From NCBI GenBank assembly GCA_946811185.2, contig OX328109.1:43260129-43324128 (forward strand): a DNA stretch of 64,000 bases. Reading direction: 5' to 3'. Numbering within the stretch: position 1 is the stretch's first letter; each line of letters opens with the position of its first letter. The notes below the pieces were generated by a model. That model was given only the letters and a program-made list of their open reading frames with translations. It was not told the DNA's origin and searched no databases. Position numbers and translations under genes: made by a program. The DNA comes from Hippopus hippopus. Taxonomy: Eukaryota > Mollusca > Bivalvia > Cardiida > Cardiidae. Shown here piece by piece: positions 56,437 through 64,000 of this stretch.

Positions 56437-56667
56437 GTGGATTGAATTGTGTTTTACGCCACTGTCAATATAATTCTAGTCATATCACGGCGACAGATCA
56501 ATTATTCATGTGTTTCCCGGGTTTCACCAGTGCTAGGCTATAGGACTCTGAAGCGTCTTGCCAAAGGATACTCCCATGAAAACCCAGTGGATTCAGTGAG
56601 GCTGGACTCCGGGGCCTCCAGGTCACGAGTCCTGCACTTGACCACTGAGTCAAGAAGGACCCAACTG
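56437..56667 (-). repeat. SINE, reverse
   Basis: CTAGTCATATCACGGCGACAG, CGTCTTGCCAAAGGATACTCC and CTCCAGGTCACGAGTCCTGC are reverse matches to the SINEs at 40094 and 53301. Confidence 0.75.
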
Positions 56668-56804
56668 CTTTTAAACGGAGCTATTCAGATTTTTATAATC
56701 TCCAGAAACTTGAAAAATGATTCATCGCTGAATTAAGTAAGTTTAGAGCATGCAAATCATCAGTAAAAAAGAAAGAATAAAGGACGAAATAAATATTTAT
56801 CAAT

Positions 56805-56985
56805 GATACCTCCTTCGGGGGACACGTAGCCTCTTTGGATATTTTTAGATTTAGCGTCACAGTTTCGCAAAAGCTTGTGGGAATGTCACATGATCAATAA
56901 CACGCGTTGATAACAAGGGTTTGTATTCAAATCAGTGTGATGACGTCAAATATGATGTAAAGAAAAACAGATAGAGTCTCCGATT
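56805..56985 (-). repeat. Inverted copy of the 3064-3240 repeat
   Basis: GGAATGTCACATGATCAATA and CAAAGAGGCTAC-type landmarks match the upstream block in reverse. Confidence 0.7.
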
Positions 56986-56999
56986 GCAAAACGACTACC

Positions 57000-57225
57000 A
57001 CATCTTTACCAACGAAAAAATTTTAGACTGCTTCAAATTGAAAGGATTTGCAGACGGCAAATTAAAGACAGCTCGAATGGCATAATTTGTCCTTGATAGA
57101 GTAGAAAACACTGTGGGAAAAGGAGAAAATGCTGGTTACCAGCATTTTCTCGTTTTCCCACAATTTTTTAAAAGGCTTCTCTCCAAGGGTCGTTTAAACC
57201 CGGGATTGTTTGGTAAAGGGTTAAT
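57000..57225 (+). repeat. MITE-1 copy, full length
   Basis: CATCTTTACCAACGAAAAAATTTTAG to GATTGTTTGGTAAAGGGTTAA; core GAAAATGCTGGTTACCAGCA intact. Confidence 0.85.
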
Positions 57226-57483
57226 TAAACAGAGGATTTTACATGAGTGTTTATCTATTATCATTTTTATCAAACGAGTTGACTAAAAGTATATGACGCG
57301 AGCCTTGGCGAGTCTATTTTTATGCTGCATTTCTTGTTATTATTCAACGCGGAAATAACATCATTTTCCACACGTATACATCTTAGCAACAATGGCGTCA
57401 TTTTCCCGCGAAATGGTGAAGTAGATCTAGTACAAATTCCGGCACATGTTGTGATAACTACAAAAACAAGAAATATCTTTTAA

Positions 57484-58071
57484 AGATGCCCGTCTACAGC
57501 CGGTGAGCAAAAACGCTGTTAAATTTCAAACAATTTAGAATGGTACAGAAATCAGCCCTTTGTGTAAACATGGATAAATTACTGACATATGTGGTGTAAT
57601 TGAAAAAAAGAAACACGGAGATTTGTATTAGAAACCGAACATTGGTCAGAAGAAAACTGGCTGACGATCGAAGCTGTAAACAATGGCGGTGCGTCACGGA
57701 AATTTATCGTTGGTTTCCGCCTATAGAGTCGGATACGGTGTAATTTGCATATAGGCCGCGACCTCCGTCTGAAAATCGAGGCTGCAACAGAGAAGCCTCC
57801 ATTTTCCTTTGTTTACCTCATGATCATCATACGAATCTACCCGAGTGTATAACGGATATATCGAAAATCTTCGATTCAAAAACCGGAAACGACAAGTCTG
57901 TTTACATGGAAGGCCGCAATTCAGCGAAATGCATTTTCTGTCGACCGTAATCTAAGCAACCTTGCAACCGTCATGCGCAATATTTGGCATGAAGATATAA
58001 GAATGACTATAGTTTGATAAAATAGAGACAAAATGAGTTAAAACTGGCTGAAAATGAGTATAAGGGCCTCT
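57484..58071 (-). mobile_element. TTAA-flanked element, 588 bp
   Basis: TTAA at 57480-57483 and 58072-58075; ends AGATGCCCGTCTAC and, inverted, AGAGGCCCTTATAC. Same family as 54815-55442 in opposite orientation. No transposase frame. Confidence 0.75.
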
Positions 58072-58567
58072 TTAAAAAAAGATGGACGGCGAAAGTTGCC
58101 GGTTACCCAAAGAATAATCATGTCTGTTTCTTTTAATAATCGCAAATTTCTATTTATTCATTGAAATACAAAACCAAAATGTAGGTCAAAAGCCAGCGCA
58201 TTCAGCCATGCCAAATAACCAGAATCCGGACCCCAAAACGATTATACACTAGTGTATCATAAAAAATAAGTCATGGGTTTGATACATTGCTGGAGGAGGT
58301 TTTATGTGATAAAATCCTATAACTGTACCTTCCTATTGAATATGAACGCCAAGTTAAAACGTTTGCATAAAAAAATATTATATTCTTATCAGTGAATTAC
58401 TGGGATTTCACAGTGAATAACAGCACTAGTGATGATAAATATGGTATCATCACTAGCGATGATATAGTTGTAAAATGTTTGACGGAACTACTTTTTCCCT
58501 TTATTGCTCATATTGTACCATTACTGATAACTATAAGAATAAAAAAAGAGTAAATTAGAATATAATT

Positions 58568-58730
58568 GATAGGATAATCAACTGGTTGTGTGTGATATTA
58601 AAATTCTGTCACTAGAATGGGGTGTGATGCAGTTGAAAAAAACTCACCCTTGGGTCTTCCCCTTTCTTTTAACCGCATCACACTCCATTCTAGTGACAGA
58701 TTTTTAATATCACACACAATCAGTTAATTA
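58568..58730. repeat. Foldback element
   Basis: GTGTGTGATATTAAAATTCTG...CACTAGAATGGGGTGTGATGC pairs with GCATCACACTCCATTCTAGTG...TTAATATCACACAC; stems about 60 bp, loop about 35 bp. Confidence 0.8.
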
Positions 58731-58890
58731 CCCTCTATATATGTGTACTTGTCTTTAAAGGTATTTTATTAGAAATTTTGATTTATGGCATGAAAACCAA
58801 ATACTCCCCCCTTTTAAGAAGACAGGTGCTTGACTGATAAAAGCAAATTTTAACGTACCTAATTATTTGCCTTCTTTTGAAGATCAATAT

Positions 58891-59159
58891 GAGTCACGTT
58901 CTGACAAAAGGGTATTTAATACATCTCCGTTATGCATTATACCAAGCAAGTCATCTCCTGATTATGGATTCATAAAATCCAGTTTGTCTCACGACCGAAC
59001 AACCGACTGAATCATAATGTAGACTGATCCTTTGACACGCAGAATATCGACTGATAGCAAAAAGTTTCGACTCCGGTCGGCCTGCGCTGTCCGCGCAGGC
59101 TGACCTGAGTCGATACTTTTTGCAGATGCATTAAACCCCCTCTTCACAAAGCATGGCTC
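58891..59159 (+). repeat. MITE-P copy, full length
   Basis: GAGTCACGTTCTGACAAAAG to CAAAGCATGGCTC; core CGGTCGGCCTGCGCTGTCCG. It ends about 280 bp before the next transposon. Confidence 0.8.
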
Positions 59160-59840
59160 AAGTAGACTTCACAGTAATTATTTGCATTCTTTTGCCTGCT
59201 TAATACAGGTGGCTGTGTTTGATAGAGTTGGCCGCTAGGATAGGGCTCACGGTATATAGGTATACGAGGTGTATGTAGTAAAAGAGCTATATTAATACAC
59301 AAGTATATCATTACTGAAGAACATGTTATGCTGTTATAAAAATATGAAATAGAAGACGGAATATGGGCGACCTAGTTTTATAATTTGTTTTTGTATAGAT
59401 GACAGTTTCTTGTTTCTCTGTTCGAGAAGTTTCTTGTACACGGTGGGTACACGTACACCGGATATAGCCGTAAGATTGAGTAAAAATAACTGCGTCTTGT
59501 GTGACTGCAGGTACGAGATTTCCGAATATTTCTTAACAACAGCTTTTAATATACTATTGCCTTGTCAACCCAGATTCTATGATGTTTATAGATTGTTAGG
59601 TCTACAACGAATGCTGTTTTTAGCCATGGAAATTCTGAAAAAAATGTCAGAAAAGTCGACTGCTCACGATGGATTTCGGAGATTTCTAGAAACAATTCAT
59701 CTGCAAAGCCGGTTCTTTTAGCAATACAAAAATCTGAGTCGACCAATTTCTTGATATTTTAGTCTAATTTCATGACATGATTGCAATTTTGCTGTATCGG
59801 GTAAAATTGCCAGAAAATACAAGTTTTTTGTCGACAACGG

Positions 59841-59932
59841 TGTACCAAGGATAGCTGTTGTTTTGAAAGAACTGTACGGAGGATAGTATTTTACTGTACC
59901 GGGGATAGTATGATAATGTACCGGGGATAGTA
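59841..59932 (+). repeat. Left subterminal repeats (four 16-mers)
   Basis: TGTACCAAGGATAGCT, TGTACGGAGGATAGTA and two copies of TGTACCGGGGATAGTA at 59841, 59873, 59895 and 59917. Likely transposase-binding sites by analogy with other DNA transposons. Confidence 0.8.
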
Positions 59933-60066
59933 ATGTTTCATTCTCTATATTGATAAGGCACTGAATGTAATTATGCTACACTTAGATTGGTCTCTACTCG
60001 GGTTGAAAGGTTTTTGCATTTGATATTTCATTATATCTTGTTCATGCTATGTTTTCTCCTATTCAG

Positions 60067-60476
60067 ATGGATAATATAAATGCTTCTATGGATATTTCGG
60101 GCATATCTATGCCTGGTGATTCAATGCAGAGAACGACCGCTAAATGCTTCGTATGTAAAAAATGTACCTACTGGACAAATAGAAGGGCGAACTTGACGCG
60201 CCAGTTTATGTTTAACTGTGCACGCCACCGAAATTTCCCATCTTCATGTTGCACGTTTTTAAGAAGACATTTACTAGAAATTCGTCTTTTCAAAGACACA
60301 CATCTATCTGTTCTTCTAATCCAGATGCATTTAAAGAGACTAGCCAAGAGCTCACCTGCTTGTGTAAACTGCAGCCTGACATTATCAAGTGAAGATGCGC
60401 TAGCATATCATACAAAGGGAAAGCATGATGCCGCTCCTTGCATATGCGACAGGTGCGGGAAAGCATATTCATGGCG
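60067..60476 (+). CDS. C2H2 zinc-finger exon inside the 3.56-kb element
   Basis: Acceptor CCTATTCAG and donor CG|GTAATC frame a 410-bp exon. It starts MDNINASMDISGISMPGDSM and contains KCFVCKKCTYWTNRRANLTR, then PACVNCSLTLSSEDALAYHT followed by KGKHD (a C2H2 finger), then CDRCGKAYSWR. The last finger is cut by the donor in phase 2 and would finish in another exon, not found. It could be a transposon-encoded gene or a captured host exon. Confidence 0.5.
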
Positions 60477-60916
60477 GTAATCTTATAGAGGCCATAAAGC
60501 CTATTGTAAATAGATAAGCTAAGAAATACTAGCTGTACATATACAATCGGATTCAAAGGTTATCTGGAGGTTATTTTATGACCACTTTTAAAGACAGTCT
60601 CCTTGTCGCTTAGACCAAGTTACCGGTTTTCAATCGATTTGACATGTTTGCTATGACGTATCACTAGATCATGTACAGGATAAATATTAATGAGCCGCTA
60701 AAAGTAGCAAGGGAGAAAATGGCTATCAAAAATACATGTATGAGAAAATGTAGCCTGTCTTTCGCTCAAAATATCTCAAATTATTTCAAAAAGGAAAAAA
60801 TAGTTTCCTCAAATACTCTTGTTTTATAGCACATCTTTGAATACAAATTCTAAATATAGAATTTAGGGAAATCAGGATTCGTGCAGGCTTTTTCAACAGA
60901 CTGATCAACAAGTGTC

Positions 60917-61165
60917 TCGGCTTATACCGAAGCTATTACCCAAGCCTGTAGGGGCTGGTTTTATAAATGGCCGGTGCATAGTTTACATGCTAGCTTACCA
61001 TAGCTGAAAAAATCGTACCAGGTATCGTTTTATTGAGTAAACGTTTATTTTGAAACTCAAAGTAACGGTTGTCGATTTGAAAAGTAGTCCAGTTCTGTAC
61101 CCAGAATGCCCAAATCAGAGAGGTGTGCATTTGAAGGATGCCACCCAGCGGAAGATAATGCCTGT
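60917..61165 (+). repeat. Dispersed 240-bp repeat, copy 2
   Basis: CTTATACCGAAGCTATTACC to CCCAGCGGAAGATAATG; matches 36440-36680. Confidence 0.75.
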
Positions 61166-61569
61166 GAATACTATGTAGCACGTATTTTTACCGTTTGTTG
61201 GCTCGCCGGTACGAAATTACTGTCGGCGGCCGTTCTTCGTTAAAGGTAAACTGGAATATCGCATTGTCTTCTATAACTTTGGCATAACCGTACCTTATTT
61301 TGTATGTGCTGCAGGAACCTAAGAATATGTACTTGTACCTAGTCTAGAGTGTATCTAGTCTCCGCTGTGGTTTTTATCCCTCCAGAATAAACATACACTT
61401 GGACATTTTCTGGAGATGAGCAAAATTTACGAGCAAAAGCTACTTTCCCAAGGTTTTTTAAACAAGCTTGTCTCCCAGTGTTTGTACCATTGTTTAATTA
61501 TGGACAGGTTTTGATATGTGTGGTTAAGAGTTACACACATAGGTGCTTTAATCCTTATCTTTATGCAAA

Positions 61570-61770
61570 TGGCTTTAGACCCGTCTACAAGAGAGGACTT
61601 TGAAAACGTTGCAACAAATGAAGAAACTGCTCGTAACGAGCAATTTTTTCATTTGTCACATTGTTTTCTACTCTGTCTTAATATTATGCTTTAACTACCC
61701 ATCCGTATTATCCGTTTACAAACGCTTTTAGTTGGGAGAACCAAAAATTAGCAAAACAGGGACAGGGTTA
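61570..61770 (-). repeat. MITE-1 copy, diverged
   Basis: GGACTTTGAAAACGTTGCAAC, core AACTGCTCGTAACGAGCAAT, right arm CCGTTTACAAACGCTTTTAG. Confidence 0.55.
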
Positions 61771-62518
61771 AAGGTTTGGAAAGTCAGCATTATGCCAGTC
61801 ATGGAAATACTACAAATTTTATTCAGACTATTACAAACGAAATACCGGTAGTGGCTTTATGACGTATGTTGAAAGTGTGACGTTTGAACTCTGAAGTTAT
61901 CCCTTTATTATAAGTGTCTAGTTTGAAATTCAAGATTCACACGTCGTAATGTTTGAACAGCTCAATTGTAACATCTTGACACAGTCCATAACATTCATTA
62001 CCCCAAGCTATGTTAAAGCATGTTTACACACATAAATGATAAACTCAGATAGCGTGTTGGATGAAGTGCATAAAATCAGATCAGAAAGCACAAATGTATT
62101 GTCTGATCACAATAATATCGTTCAACACTTCAAAATGGTGCATATCTATAAATCAGTTAAATAACAAAGGTCGATGAAAGGTACGAGTTGGGATCAGAAG
62201 ATACAGATTGTCTTCTACTTATAATCCACTATCATTCTAAATTTCAAAACGATGTCAAATTAAATATTACGTTGAATCTGGATGAATGATGAGTACTGGG
62301 ATCAGAAAACACACATGTATCTTCTGATTGCGGCCTATATTGTCAAGAACAGAAAACACTTGTCAGCTATGAACATCCAGTAGTAGAATTTCCTTATTCC
62401 TTAATTCATATTTATTGTTATTTCGGAATATCTGACATATTCGGCTTTCTGGGCGGCATATGTCATCAAATAACTAGTCGTGAGCAAGAAATTACAATTC
62501 GCTCAGTAGCATCTTATA
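61771..62518. other. Interior of the candidate transposon, nothing recognised
   Basis: Repeated weak motifs TGGGATCAGAAGATACAGA and GGGATCAGAAAACACACATG recall MITE-S cores. No coding frame is supported. Confidence 0.35.
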
Positions 62519-62589
62519 CTACTATCCTCAGTTCACAAATTTCTAAAATACAGCTATCCTCGGTACAGCAAGGAACTATCCTCGGTACA
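62519..62589 (-). repeat. Right subterminal repeats (three inverted 16-mers)
   Basis: TACTATCCTCAGTTCA, AGCTATCCTCGGTACA and AACTATCCTCGGTACA are inverted relatives of the left set. Confidence 0.8.
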
Positions 62590-63087
62590 CCGATGGTGAT
62601 CTTCTCTCACGTATATCAACAAGAAGAGTAATTCTTGGAACTAATTTTTTGATGTACATAGTACTTAATGTATTACACAGAAATCGTACGCTTCAGAATT
62701 TCAATCAAATTCCCTGTTCTGATAATATTCCATTATTTTGGACAGTCAGGTCAAAAATCTGCGTGAGCATGACTTTCGGTCGACAAATTTACGTCGCTAT
62801 AGAACTAGTTTTGGTAATTCATGAACAGTACAGGACTGATTAACCATTTAGCTTATCAAATCATTAACATATGACACACGAATGTTACAAAAACAGGTAT
62901 AATATATGAATTCTTACCTGTGGTGCGAGCAGTAATTCCTCCATTTGTAAACATTTACTCACTTAGGTTGCTATATCCGGTGTACGTGTACCCACCGTGT
63001 GTATATACGTAGTGAAAGGATCAAGATTCGACTTCATGTCCGTGCAGTCCGATCTTTATCTACTCTCATTGATATCTTTTCAAATGT

Positions 63088-63098
63088 TTGATCTTTGA

Positions 63099-63148
<50 letters not shown>

Positions 63149-63181
63149 CTGACTGACTGACTGACTAACAGACTGACTGAC

Positions 63182-63241
<60 letters not shown>

Positions 63242-63430
63242 CGATCGATCGATCGATTGATTAATGATTGATCTATTGACTTAGTTATTGAGTTTGAGTT
63301 TTTGACTGAGATACCGAATGAATGATTGACTGATTGACTGATTGACTGATCGAGTGAGTGAGTGAGTGAGTGAGTCAGTCAGTCAGTCAGTCAGTCAGTG
63401 AGCAATCGAGTCAGTGAGCGATCGATCGAT
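63088..63430. repeat. Mosaic of tetranucleotide arrays
   Basis: Successive blocks of TTGA, CTGA, TTGA, TCGA, then diverged DNA, GTGA and GTCA units. Neighbouring blocks differ by one base per unit. Confidence 0.95.
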
Positions 63431-63649
63431 GGTTTAGCTAATCAAAAGTTGTGTTCTTTTTTTTAATTAAGAAAACTAAGTAAGACCTATTATGAAGCTT
63501 AGGATGGCTGATTTCATCCCCACATTTATATCGTCCAGACAATGTTCATTATTAAATACAGATGAATCATATTGTAATGACAATCATCAATCTTCAGTGA
63601 GAGCTTGGACGACGGGGCTAACTGGATCGACATACAATAATACATGTGT

Positions 63650-63850
63650 ATGAGCCGCGTTCTGGCAAAAAGGGATCTAGTACATCTCAGTGATACACTG
63701 TACTAAGCAAGTCATTACATAATCATGGATCCGTAACGTTAAGTATTGTCAAACAACAAACTAATTCATGTGGTAGACTGGTTCCTTTGGCATACAGAAA
63801 ACTGACTAATAGCAAAAAGTTTCGATCCGAGTCAGTCTGCTCGGACTGAA
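63650..63850 (+). repeat. MITE-P copy, 3' truncated
   Basis: GAGCCGCGTTCTGGCAAAAAGG, GGATCCGTAACG, AGCAAAAAGTTTCGATCCG, breaking off inside the core at CTGCTCGGACTG. Confidence 0.75.
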
Positions 63851-63987
63851 AAATTTTATATTTGTATAAAAATTTTCCTTGATATAGTTTAAAGGCGATA
63901 TAATGTCACGTGGAAAGGTTAAAACCTGTTGGCTTTTAAATAGAGCAGGTAATAAACGACACTTCAATCAATCTAATAAACTATATA

Positions 63988-64000
63988 TGGCCTGCAATAC
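63988..64000. repeat. Start of a second GGCCTGCAA MITE copy
   Basis: GGCCTGCAATAC preceded by TATATAT matches the left end of the element at 47693. The rest is outside the window. Confidence 0.5.

Larger units (their letters stand above)
59438..63000. mobile_element. Candidate DNA transposon, 3,563 bp, superfamily unassigned
   Basis: Perfect 31-bp inverted ends (59438-59468 and 62970-63000) begin ACACGGTGGGTACACGTACA. About 400 bp inward on each side stand 16-bp subterminal repeats close to TGTACCGRGGATAGTA: four on the left (59841, 59873, 59895, 59917) and three inverted on the right (62519-62534, 62552-62567, 62574-62589), mostly 22 bp apart. Between are a C2H2 zinc-finger exon, a dispersed 240-bp repeat and a MITE-1 remnant. 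No convincing target duplication or DDE/hAT transposase frame was seen. Confidence 0.7.

Noticed and set aside
59410..59721. 103-codon frame at the left end of the candidate transposon
   Set aside because: It starts outside the element and runs through the terminal repeat, so it is unlikely to be a real gene; no domain seen.
63088..63430. CRISPR-like array
   Set aside because: Simple tetranucleotide runs without spacers, in an animal genome.

Overview
The window reads as animal nuclear DNA: AT-rich, intron-rich and crowded with short foldback elements, SINEs, simple repeats and dead transposons. The repeat style (many MITE-like hairpins, several tRNA-headed SINEs with a GCGTTAAA-type tail, Gypsy, mariner and Polinton relatives) suggests a mollusc, probably a bivalve. 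That placement is an inference, not something the sequence proves. No rRNA gene, free tRNA gene, CRISPR array or bacterial-type operon was seen.

One host gene is clear: a mucolipin (TRPML-type) cation channel on the + strand. Thirteen exons were placed by eye between 4328 and 43504. All join in a consistent reading-frame phase and together give all six transmembrane segments, the luminal polycystin-mucolipin domain, the pore and a stop codon. The first coding exon (start codon) was not found. The gene covers 39 kb because its introns have been colonised by mobile DNA.

Intron 4 (7833-21395) holds the most striking object: a 12,072-bp Polinton/Maverick-like element (8670-20741) flanked by a 6-bp target duplication (ACCTGC). 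It is almost entirely one giant inverted repeat. Each arm carries a small NUMOD1-like gene, a protein-primed type B DNA polymerase gene, and the end of a zinc-ribbon gene that runs across the palindrome loop (about 15479-15736). Both polymerase copies are broken, and several lesions are identical in the two arms. The element landed in the loop of a host hairpin MITE, splitting it. Intron 6 (22451-32955) holds a decayed Gypsy-type retrotransposon (about 24455-29590, - strand) and an internally deleted mariner (30404-31421).

Downstream of the gene (43505-64000) lies repeat-rich DNA: three TTAA-flanked elements, the 3' end of a LINE bracketed by inverted repeats, many MITEs and SINEs, and a 3,563-bp candidate DNA transposon (59438-63000) with 31-bp perfect terminal inverted repeats, inverted subterminal 16-mers and a C2H2 zinc-finger exon. 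A mosaic of tetranucleotide arrays and a truncated MITE close the window.

MITE families are named here for convenience: MITE-1 (hairpin core with GAAAATGCTGG/CCAGCATTTTC), MITE-P (core GTCAGCCTGCGC), MITE-S (core GATCAGACTGCAC) and MITE-L (GAGTTGGCGTTTGAGATAAA).
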